From assembly GCA_025456105.1 (NCBI GenBank), contig JALOLG010000121.1, forward strand, positions 1 through 7,431: a stretch of DNA of 7,431 nt, given 5' to 3'. The stretch comes from Ilumatobacteraceae bacterium (lineage in GTDB: Bacteria > Actinomycetota > Acidimicrobiia > Acidimicrobiales > Ilumatobacteraceae). Shown here in pieces: positions 1 to 4,915 of this stretch. The notes below the pieces were generated by a model. That model saw only the letters and a program-made list of their open reading frames with translations. It did not search any database and was not told the origin of the DNA. A program made the position numbers and the translations under genes. Each line of letters begins with the position of its first letter. Positions within the stretch are counted from its first letter, which is position 1.

Positions 1-1583
1 ACCTCCTCCTCGTGGTCCTGCACGACCGAGACCGCGATGAGCCGATCGGGGGCGAGGCTGCGGGCGTAGCCGATGGCCTGCAGCACGCCCTTGTTGATGC
101 TGCCGACGAGGACCACCACGTAGTGCGTGTGGCGCTGGACGGGGAATCCAGGTGCCACCGTCATCACCTTCGCGACGCGCTCGTAGTGCCGGTGGATCGA
201 CATGAACGCGATCACGAGGATCGGGATGAGCGCGGCGGGGATCCAGGCGCCGTCGGTGAACTTCACGACGACGACGATCAGCGCGACGATCGCGGTGGTG
301 ACCGCGCCGATGGCGTTGACCACCATGTGGAGGCGCCAGCGCCGCTCGCGGTAGCGGTAGTGGTGCACGCACATGCCGGTCTGGCTGAGCGTGAACCCGG
401 TGAAGACGCCGATGGCGTACAGCGGGATCAGCGCGGTCACGTTGCCGCCGAACGCGATCACCAGTGCGATCGCCACCAGCGACAGCACGATGATGCCGTT
501 CGAGAACACGAGGCGGTCGCCCCGGTTGGTGAGCTGGCGTGGCAGGTAGCCGTCCTTGGCGATGATCGACGACAGGCGCGGGTAGTCGGCGTAGGCCGTG
601 TTGGCGGCGAGGATCAGGATCGCGAAGGTCGCGAACTGCATCACGAAGAACATGACGTTGCGTCCGCCGTAGACGTGCTCGGCCATCTGTGCGAGCACCG
701 TGTTGGTGATGAGACCCTCCTCGTCGGCCACCGGCTGGAGGTCCTTGGCCAGCACCGAGATGCCGAAGAACAACGTGCCGAGGATCGTCGCCATCCAGAT
801 CAGGGTGGTGCTCGCGTTCTTGCTCTCCGGCTTCCGGAACGCGGGCACGCCGTTCGACACGGCCTCGACGCCGGTGAGCGCGACGGCACCCGACGCGAAC
901 GCCTTGAGGAAGAAGTAGAGCGTGATCGCTCCCTGACCCGCGAGCAGCTCCTGCGAGACCGGGTCGCTGTGGTCGATCGGTGGGAGGTCCTGGAACCACA
1001 CGCGGTACAGGCCGACGACGATGAGCAGCGCCAGCGACACGATGTAGAGGTACGTCGGCGGGGCGAACAGGGCCCCCGACTCCTTGAGGCCGCGCAGGTT
1101 GGCGAGCGTCATGAGGACGATGAAGCCCACGCAGAGGTGCACCCGGTAGGGCTCGAGGTCGTTGAAGGCCGAGACGATCGCGGCGACACCGCCCGACACC
1201 GACACCGCGACGGTGAGGATGTAGTCGACCAAGAGCGACCCGCCGGCGACGAGGCTCGGGTAGCGCCCGAGGTTCTCCTTGCTGACGACGTACGAGCCGC
1301 CGCCGCTGGGGTAGGCGTAGATCGTCTGCCGGTAGCTGCTGGCGACGATCGCCAGGAGCACGATCACCATCAGCGAGATGGGGACGAGCCGGTCGTACGC
1401 CGCAGCACCGGCGGCGGCGAGCGACAGGAAGACGATGAGGATCTCCTGTGTGGCGTAGGCCGTCGAGGAGATCGCGTCGCTGGCGAAGACCGGCAGCGCG
1501 ACCTTCTTCGAGATGCGCTGGTGCTGCTCCTCGCTGCTGGCGATCGGCGAGCCGATCAGCACCCGCTTGAAGACGCTGGTCAC
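1..1583 (-). CDS. APC-superfamily permease, KimA-like, probable K+/amino-acid importer (3' end beyond left edge)
   Basis: The minus strand is open from a GTG at 1583 to the left edge, giving 527 visible residues (VTSVFKRVLIG...). About twelve hydrophobic segments can be counted between residues ~28 and ~480, as in the LeuT-fold APC superfamily. The first contains SDAISSTAYA (residues 35-44), the TM1 signature of the KimA/YdaO-type branch. From about residue 484 (HYVVVLVGSINKGVLQAIGY) a soluble domain begins that resembles a universal-stress-protein fold; the equivalent C-terminal domain of Bacillus KimA binds c-di-AMP. Divergent TrkA-type genes favour potassium uptake, and the order matches mycobacterial Rv2690c-ceoB-ceoC, but an amino-acid substrate cannot be excluded. 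A complete protein would probably be ~650 residues. The long open frame antisense to this gene is a codon-bias shadow. Family is near certain; substrate is inference. Confidence 0.9.
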   Translation of the reverse strand, partial: MTSVFKRVLIGSPIASSEEQHQRISKKVALPVFASDAISSTAYATQEILIVFLSLAAAGAAAYDRLVPISLMVIVLLAIVASSYRQTIYAYPSGGGSYVVSKENLGRYPSLVAGGSLLVDYILTVAVSVSGGVAAIVSAFNDLEPYRVHLCVGFIVLMTLANLRGLKESGALFAPPTYLYIVSLALLIVVGLYRVWFQDLPPIDHSDPVSQELLAGQGAITLYFFLKAFASGAVALTGVEAVSNGVPAFRKPESKNASTTLIWMATILGTLFFGISVLAKDLQPVADEEGLITNTVLAQMAEHVYGGRNVMFFVMQFATFAILILAANTAYADYPRLSSIIAKDGYLPRQLTNRGDRLVFSNGIIVLSLVAIALVIAFGGNVTALIPLYAIGVFTGFTLSQTGMCVHHYRYRERRWRLHMVVNAIGAVTTAIVALIVVVVKFTDGAWIPAALIPILVIAFMSIHRHYERVAKVMTVAPGFPVQRHTHYVVVLVGSINKGVLQAIGYARSLAPDRLIAVSVVQDHEEE

Positions 1584-1587
1584 TTGT

Positions 1588-1593
1588 GGTGAG
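1588..1593 (+). promoter_or_regulatory. Ribosome binding site GGTGAG of the first trkA-type gene
   Basis: GGTGAG sits six bases before the ATG at 1600 and supports that start over the in-frame ATG at 1513, which lies inside the divergent permease gene and would add residues unrelated to the Rossmann domain. It overlaps the proposed -10 element of the opposite gene, so the two divergent genes share almost all of their control region. Confidence 0.5.
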
Positions 1594-1597
1594 CCTA
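1592..1597 (-). promoter_or_regulatory. Candidate -10 element (TAGGCT) for leaderless permease transcript
   Basis: On the minus strand TAGGCT fits the actinobacterial TANNNT -10 consensus and lies eight bases before the GTG start at 1583, which would put transcription start at or next to the start codon. No Shine-Dalgarno sequence fits in the 16-base gap between the divergent genes. No clear -35 box is visible. A short motif of this kind can occur by chance. Confidence 0.35.
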
Positions 1598-1599
1598 CG

Positions 1600-2198
1600 A
1601 TGCCCGTCGTGCACGTGGTGGTGATCGGCTGTGGGCGTGTCGGCTCGGCGCTGACGCGCTCGCTGGTCGAGTCCGGGCGCGACGTGGTGGTGGTCGATCG
1701 GAGCCGGAGTGCGCTCGCTCGCCTCGGTGATGCGTTCCCGGGCCGCAGGGTCGTGGGCGTCGGGTTCGCATCCTGTGCGCTCGCGTCGCGCGGGAGCACT
1801 TCGGCGTCGAACGGGTGGTGGCCCGGATCTACGACCCGCGCCGGGCCGCGGTGTACCAGCGGCTCGGGATCCCGACGGTGGCCAGCGTGTCGTGGACGAG
1901 CGAGCGGATCATGCGCCGTGTGCTGCCCGATCAGCCGGCGGTCGAGTGGACCGACGCCAGCGCGTCGATCTCGATCGTCGAGCGAGCGGTGGCCCCGGGA
2001 TGGTCCGGTCGTCGGCTCTCCGAGCTCGAGGAGCGCAAGGAGCTCAGGGTCGTTGCGGTCGGGCGGCTCGGGTCAGCACTGCTGCCGGCGTCGGATCTCG
2101 TGCTCCAGGACGGCGATCTGATCTACGTCGCGGCGCGATCCGAGGCGATCGCCGAGCTCGACGTGCTGCTGGCGGCACCCGGCTCGGCTCGGCACTGA
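1600..2198 (+). pseudogene. TrkA/RCK-type K+ uptake regulatory protein, frame broken by an apparent ~76-base internal deletion
   Basis: The ATG at 1600 opens a Rossmann RCK_N domain with GCGRVG (residues 10-15) and the acidic end of beta-2 in VVVVDRS (D33), running to VVGVGF. After about 1769 the family resemblance jumps to another frame. From 1770 the frame reading ILCARVAREHFGVERVVARIYD continues through the linker and RCK_C domain to TGA at 2196-2198. Relatives carry about 26 residues between these points (the stretch resembling DRDVL..AGIERADAF.AVSSGDNSN), so roughly 76 bases appear lost, removing beta-4 of the nucleotide fold and shifting frame. Read as written, translation from 1600 ends at 2121 after 173 residues, only the first 56 native. 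It is homologous to one of the mycobacterial ceoB/ceoC pair. The flanking halves are well conserved, so the lesion is either recent or an assembly error. Expected role: cytoplasmic nucleotide-binding gate of a K+ transporter. Confidence 0.85.
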
Positions 2199-2204
2199 GG
2201 AGGG
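2199..2204 (+). promoter_or_regulatory. Ribosome binding site GGAGGG of the second trkA-type gene
   Basis: GGAGGG begins immediately after the stop of the upstream trkA-type gene (TGA 2196-2198) and lies five bases before the ATG at 2210. It fixes the start and shows that the second gene has its own strong initiation site, so loss of frame in the first gene need not block its translation within the shared message. Confidence 0.7.
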
Positions 2205-2209
2205 CGACG

Positions 2210-2881
2210 ATGCAGGTCGTGATCGCCGGTGGTGGCAGCGTGGGGCGGTTCATCGCGCACCAGCTCGCCGCCGAAGGACACGTCATCACGCTGCTCGACA
2301 GCGACGCGGCGGTGGTGGAGCAGTACCGGGAGCGCCCCGATCAGGCATCGGTCCGATGGGTGCTGGGCGATGCATGCGACCTCGACGTGCTCGACGGCGC
2401 AGGGCTCGCTGACGCCGACGTCGTCGCCGCGGTGACGGGCGACGACGAGGACAACCTCGTCGTGTCGCTGCTGGCCAAGCAGGAGTTCGGGGTGCCCCGC
2501 GTGATCGCGCGGGTGAACAACCCGAAGAACGAGTGGATGTTCGACGTCACCTGGGGTGTCGACATGGCGGTCAGCACGCCGCACCTCATCACCGGGCTCG
2601 TGCGAGAGGCGGTGTCGATCGGGTCGTTCGTTCGCCTGCTGTCGCTGGGGGGCGGGAAGGCGCAGATCGCCGAGGTGACGCTCGCGGCGGCGTCGCCTGC
2701 GGTCGATCGCGAGATCGTGGCGGTCGGGTTCCCGCGAGATGCGAGCGTCGTGGCGGTCCTCCGCGACGGTCGGGTCGTGGTGCCGCGTGGGGACACCGTG
2801 CTGCGCGCTGGCGATGAGGTGCTCGTTCTCGTCACCCCGGAGAGCGTCACCGCCGTCGAGGCGCTGCTCATCGGCAGCTGA
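2210..2881 (+). CDS. TrkA/RCK-type potassium uptake regulatory protein (intact)
   Basis: This 223-residue protein has the usual two-domain single-RCK layout. RCK_N (residues ~1-120) starts with the Rossmann motif in IAGGGSVGRF and the acidic beta-2 end in LLDSD, followed by GDACD, AVTGDDEDN and VPRVIARVNNPKNEWMF. RCK_C (~140-223) ends with the strand-rich DEVLVLVTPE. Such proteins bind NAD(H) or ATP/ADP on the cytoplasmic side of a K+ channel or transporter and gate it. It lies 11 bases after the broken trkA-type gene, very probably in one operon, and diverges from a KimA-like permease, matching the mycobacterial ceoB/ceoC arrangement. No Trk/Ktr membrane subunit is in the window, so the permease is the obvious candidate partner, though that pairing is inferred. 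Length and motifs are normal; which of ceoB or ceoC it corresponds to was not decided. Confidence 0.92.
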   Translation: MQVVIAGGGSVGRFIAHQLAAEGHVITLLDSDAAVVEQYRERPDQASVRWVLGDACDLDVLDGAGLADADVVAAVTGDDEDNLVVSLLAKQEFGVPRVIARVNNPKNEWMFDVTWGVDMAVSTPHLITGLVREAVSIGSFVRLLSLGGGKAQIAEVTLAAASPAVDREIVAVGFPRDASVVAVLRDGRVVVPRGDTVLRAGDEVLVLVTPESVTAVEALLIGS

Positions 2882-3235
2882 TCAGGGCAGGAGCGTGTAG
2901 GCGGGGTTCACGAGCACTGGTCGGCCCCGGTCGACCGAGGCGACGCCCTCGAGCAGGATCCCGCGGCCGTGCTCGATCCCGCCGACGTTGCGCCGACCGG
3001 TGAAGACGGCCGTCGCATCGCCGGTCCCGTCGGAGATCACGATCTCGAACGCCGGCACTCCTGATCGGGGAGTGGACCGGATGCGGCTGACCTCGCCCCC
3101 GATGCGTATGGGGCGACGGAGGGGCATCTCGCCGATCGGCGTCAGCTGGAGTCCGGAGAATCGGGTCTGGAGTCGCGCTGCGTCGATCTCGTCGATCGAT
3201 GCCGTCAGCCGCTTGGCGAGGTCGCGGATGCCCAT
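2882..3235 (-). CDS. OB-fold nucleic-acid-binding-like protein (Rv2694c-type)
   Basis: The gene encodes 117 residues from the ATG at 3235 (MGIRDLAKRL...). After a short N-terminal helix (1-20), residues ~38-117 form an OB-fold-like series of strands: IRIGGEVSRIRS, FEIVISDGTGDATAVFTGRR, GRGILLEGVASVDRGRPVLVNPAYTLL. This resembles the anticodon-binding/RecG-wedge type of OB domain, so single-stranded nucleic acid or tRNA binding is plausible but unshown. It follows two trkA-type genes tail to tail with no spacer, as Rv2694c follows the mycobacterial ceo genes, except that the intervening DUF3159 gene (Rv2693c) is absent. The frame stays open far upstream, antisense to the isomerase, but only the part from 3235 looks like the family, and a start there puts a TANNNT box at leaderless distance. 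Molecular function is unknown. Confidence 0.85.
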   Translation of the reverse strand: MGIRDLAKRLTASIDEIDAARLQTRFSGLQLTPIGEMPLRRPIRIGGEVSRIRSTPRSGVPAFEIVISDGTGDATAVFTGRRNVGGIEHGRGILLEGVASVDRGRPVLVNPAYTLLP

Positions 3236-3243
3236 CGACCGAG

Positions 3244-3249
3244 ACGCTA
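3244..3249 (-). promoter_or_regulatory. Candidate -10 element (TAGCGT) for the OB-fold gene
   Basis: On the minus strand TAGCGT lies eight bases before the ATG at 3235, the spacing expected for a leaderless transcript. The 45-base region shared with the divergent isomerase gene holds no convincing Shine-Dalgarno sequence for this gene. There is no clear -35 box. Confidence 0.35.
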
Positions 3250-3267
3250 CGCCCGCGCCGGTGGTTC

Positions 3268-3273
3268 TACCCT
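3268..3273 (+). promoter_or_regulatory. Candidate -10 element (TACCCT) for the isomerase-like gene
   Basis: TACCCT fits TANNNT and lies seven bases before the ATG at 3281, so transcription would begin at or next to the start codon. The bases between (GGCCACC) do not form a Shine-Dalgarno sequence. Together with the minus-strand box at 3244-3249 this would make a compact divergent promoter pair. The call rests on spacing and consensus alone. Confidence 0.35.
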
Positions 3274-3280
3274 GGCCACC

Positions 3281-4063
3281 ATGCACCGCCTCTCGCTCGC
3301 CGCCGGGACGCTGCCGGAGTTCACGCCGGGCGAGACGGTGGCTGCGGCTGCTGCGGCGGGGTTCGACGCCGCCGGCATCTGGATCGATCTCGCCACGTGG
3401 ACGGACGCGACCACGGCCGACGTGCGCCGGCGGCTCGACGACACCGGTCTCGACGCGCTCGACGCGGAGGTGTGCATCCTGCTCGCCGACCGCGGGAGCG
3501 ACGAGGGTCGGCGGATGCTCGACATCGCCGCCGCAGTGGGAGCCGAGCACCTGCTCGTGGTGAGTCGTGATCCTGATCGGGGACGGACGGCCGACCACTT
3601 CGCCGAGCTCTGCGAGCACGGCGCCTCGGTGGGGGTGCGCCCGGTGATCGAGTTCATGCGCTTCATGTCCGTGCGGACGCTCGCCGAGGCGCTCGCCGTG
3701 GTCGACGCGGCAGGTCACCCGCTGGGTGGGGTGCTGGTGGACGCGCTGCACCTGGCTCGGTGCGGTCTCGGTCCCGCCGACGTCGCCGAGGCGGCAGCGG
3801 TGCACCCCGACCGGTTCCCCTACGCGCAGCTCTGTGACGCGGTCGCGGAGACACCGGCGGAGGAGCTGCTGGTGCGGGAGGCCCTCGACGAGCGGCTGCT
3901 GCCGGGCGAGGGTGCGCTGCCGGTCGGCGAGCTCGCGGCGGTGTTCGGTGCCGACGCAGGGTTCAGCATGGAGCTGCGCTCGGCGGCACTTCGCCGCGAT
4001 CACCCCGATCCGGTCGATCGGGCCAGCGCGGTGCTGGCGGCATCGGCGCACCTGCGAGCGTGA
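3281..4063 (+). CDS. Sugar phosphate isomerase/epimerase-like TIM-barrel protein (AP-endonuclease-2 / xylose-isomerase-like fold)
   Basis: The protein has 260 residues, normal for the family. It shows the eightfold strand-helix alternation of a TIM barrel, beginning RLSLAAGTLPEFTP and AGFDAAGIWID. Candidate divalent-metal ligands fall where the family places them: E124 (VIEFM), D154 and H157 (LVDALHLAR), Q183 or D186 (YAQLCDA) and E231 (SMELRS). RLLPGEGALPV (residues 205-215) is a conserved family loop. Members interconvert ketose/aldose sugars or inositol-derived keto acids, or epimerise them; the substrate cannot be read from the sequence, and no sugar catabolism or transport gene is adjacent. 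It diverges from the OB-fold gene over 45 bases, and its last 101 bases are overlapped by a minus-strand zinc-ribbon gene. Fold is confident, reaction is not. Confidence 0.88.
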   Translation: MHRLSLAAGTLPEFTPGETVAAAAAAGFDAAGIWIDLATWTDATTADVRRRLDDTGLDALDAEVCILLADRGSDEGRRMLDIAAAVGAEHLLVVSRDPDRGRTADHFAELCEHGASVGVRPVIEFMRFMSVRTLAEALAVVDAAGHPLGGVLVDALHLARCGLGPADVAEAAAVHPDRFPYAQLCDAVAETPAEELLVREALDERLLPGEGALPVGELAAVFGADAGFSMELRSAALRRDHPDPVDRASAVLAASAHLRA

Positions 4064-4502
4064 CGGGGCCGGGGCCGGCGATGCGCACGAGCGTCGCACA
4101 CGTGCGGCAGGCCCAGGTGACATCGGCGACGTAGCGGGTGTGAGCGAACGGTGGCCGTGTGGCGCGGCGGCTGAACGTGCCGCAGACGGTGATGGCGCGC
4201 CCGATCGAGTCGTGACGGCCCCGGACCACCGGGTCGCTCGCGGGTCGGAGTGCGTGCGAGCGCTCGAACGAGCGACCGCGCTCGGGGTCGACGACCGGGA
4301 GGGCGGGGTGGCCGGCTGCGCGCTGCTCGCGGCGGCACCGGTAGGCGCGCTGTCGGCAGGCGTTGGTGCAGTAGATGCGAGCGCGGCCGGGACGGGCGAA
4401 CCGCGGGGTCGGTCGCTCGCACACTGGGCAGCTCCACGATGCGACGATGCGATCGGGCTCGTGGGCCCGGGGCGGGCGGCGGTGCGTGGTGCTGTCGGCC
4501 AT
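3963..4502 (-). CDS. Small Arg-rich protein with a Cys4 zinc-ribbon and CRQRAYR motif, function unknown
   Basis: The frame from ATG 4502 encodes 179 residues (MADSTTHRRPP...). Residues 25-55 hold CPVC, then YCTNACRQRAYR, so C25, C28, C45 and C49 form a probable zinc site followed by a basic helix, a pattern seen in many short actinobacterial hypothetical proteins. A second cluster (C107, C132, C135 with H121) may bind another metal. Codons before about residue 145 end mostly in G or C, which supports genuine coding. The last ~33 codons lie antisense inside the isomerase gene, are Pro/Arg-rich and look like simple readthrough to the first stop. The start at 4502 was chosen because the upstream 43 codons are low-complexity Arg/Pro and cut into the repeat array; no clear Shine-Dalgarno precedes it. 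The zinc motif suggests nucleic-acid binding, which is inference. I cannot name the family. Confidence 0.65.
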   Translation of the reverse strand: MADSTTHRRPPRAHEPDRIVASWSCPVCERPTPRFARPGRARIYCTNACRQRAYRCRREQRAAGHPALPVVDPERGRSFERSHALRPASDPVVRGRHDSIGRAITVCGTFSRRATRPPFAHTRYVADVTWACRTCATLVRIAGPGPVTLAGAPMPPAPRWPDRPDRGDRGEVPPSAAPC

Positions 4503-4521
4503 GTCCCGACTGTCGCACGGG

Positions 4522-4532
4522 GGTGTGACACC
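4522..4532. promoter_or_regulatory. Short perfect palindrome GGTGT-G-ACACC upstream of zinc-ribbon gene
   Basis: Two five-base arms, GGTGT and ACACC, flank a single central G, ending 19 bases before the zinc-ribbon start codon at 4502. Size and position suit a half-operator or a dimer-binding site for a repressor, possibly the zinc protein itself. Five-base arms arise by chance fairly often in sequence this GC-rich, so this is a weak call. Confidence 0.25.
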
Positions 4533-4730
4533 TTCGCGAGGCCGTCGCCGCGTGGGGGGCGGCCGGTGGCGGAGAGCGGTGCGCGCCGGCGCCTTCGCTG
4601 ATCGTCTCGCCGCTCGTCGGGTAGTGGGCACGGCCCCTCCCGAATCGTCTCGCCCGGGATGACGTCCCGTGCGCGCGTGTCTCGAATCGTCTCGGGCGGG
4701 TTGCGTCGACCGGGCACGGCGGCAACGCAG

Positions 4731-4757
4731 GCGTGCGTCCGGTGAGACGATTCACGA
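4731..4757 (+). repeat. 27-base direct repeat unit, copy A (partner at 4772-4798)
   Basis: The segment matches 4772-4798 at 26 of 27 bases; the only difference is C versus G at the sixth base (GCGTGCGTCC here, GCGTGGGTCC there). The repeat includes array copy 4 plus upstream context not shared by the other copies, so copies 4 and 5 arose by a recent duplication of a ~41-base unit or are held identical by selection on flanking bases. Confidence 0.85.
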
Positions 4758-4771
4758 GGGGTGAACGTCGG

Positions 4772-4798
4772 GCGTGGGTCCGGTGAGACGATTCACGA
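4772..4798 (+). repeat. 27-base direct repeat unit, copy B (partner at 4731-4757)
   Basis: Second member of the pair, offset by 41 bases and containing array copy 5. The 14 bases between the two units are not repeated elsewhere in the window. Confidence 0.85.
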
Positions 4799-4904
4799 CG
4801 CGGCCCGGCACACGACCGCCGGCTCCGAGACGATTCACGAGGACCTGCGATGCGATCCCGGTCGGGGGGCGACGTCAGAATCGGCCGAGCCGTCCGCACG
4901 CCAC

Positions 4905-4910
4905 GAGGAG
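4905..4910 (+). promoter_or_regulatory. Ribosome binding site GAGGAG of the ABM-domain gene
   Basis: GAGGAG lies five bases before the ATG at 4916. It decides this start over the in-frame ATG at 4850, which would add 22 non-family residues, and over the internal ATG at 4946, which directly precedes the first beta strand. It leaves a leader of at least 75 bases between the repeat array and the start codon. Confidence 0.7.
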
Positions 4911-4915
4911 CGCCC

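Larger units (their letters stand above)
4600..4840. repeat. Symmetric six-copy inverted repeat array, core ATCGTCTC, ~42-base period
   Basis: The eight-base core ATCGTCTC occurs at 4601-4608, 4644-4651 and 4686-4693. Its reverse complement GAGACGAT occurs at 4744-4751, 4785-4792 and 4827-4834. Five of six copies extend to GAATCGTCTC; the outermost left copy has TG in place of GA. Copies 4-6 share the longer GAGACGATTCACGA. Start-to-start distances are 43, 42, 58, 41 and 42 bases. Matching left and right copies have midpoints at 4717.5, 4718 and 4718.5, so the array is one large nested inverted repeat. The ~42-base period is about four turns of B-DNA, placing the copies of each arm on one helix face. 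I saw no other full copy in the window. Candidate roles are an operator cluster for both divergent genes, a nucleoprotein-nucleation site, or a structured RNA. Spacers differ and the repeat is far too short for CRISPR. Confidence 0.9.
4503..4915. other. Divergent intergenic region between zinc-ribbon and ABM genes
   Basis: This is the only long non-coding stretch in the window. From left to right it holds a short palindrome near the zinc-ribbon start, a very GC-rich segment (4533-4599) with nothing recognisable, the symmetric six-copy repeat array (4600-4840), and a short segment carrying the ABM ribosome binding site. No TANNNT -10 box was found close to either start codon. Its position suggests a control region for both divergent genes, but nothing excludes a structural or noncoding-RNA role. 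Confidence 0.6.

Noticed and set aside
1171..1180. GAGACGATCG inside the permease gene as a seventh array copy
   Set aside because: It shares the eight-base core GAGACGAT but diverges just after it and lies within conserved coding sequence with no periodic partner.
12..1592. 526-residue plus-strand open frame rich in Asp, Arg, His and Glu
   Set aside because: It is exactly antisense to the permease in matching codon register. High GC removes stops, and the composition is typical of a shadow frame with no recognisable domain.
1709..2209. N-terminal extension of the second trkA-type protein in its own frame
   Set aside because: The extension is Arg/Gly-rich and out of frame with the first trkA-type gene. 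A GGAGGG site and the Rossmann start place initiation at 2210.
2882..4717. 611-residue minus-strand frame that would fuse ~490 residues to the OB-fold protein
   Set aside because: The upstream part is low-complexity Pro/Arg/Ser antisense to the isomerase and inside the repeat array. Only the part from 3235 resembles the family.
4700..4726. GTTGC/GCAAC hairpin at the array centre as a terminator
   Set aside because: It has five-base arms, a 17-base loop and no T-run, so it is not distinguishable from chance.
4600..4840. CRISPR array or plasmid iterons
   Set aside because: The repeat core is only 8-14 bases, orientation flips at the centre, there are six copies, and no cas or replication gene is nearby.
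4850..4915. Upstream ATG start for the ABM protein
   Set aside because: The added 22 residues are outside the family fold, and the GAGGAG site is correctly spaced only for the ATG at 4916.
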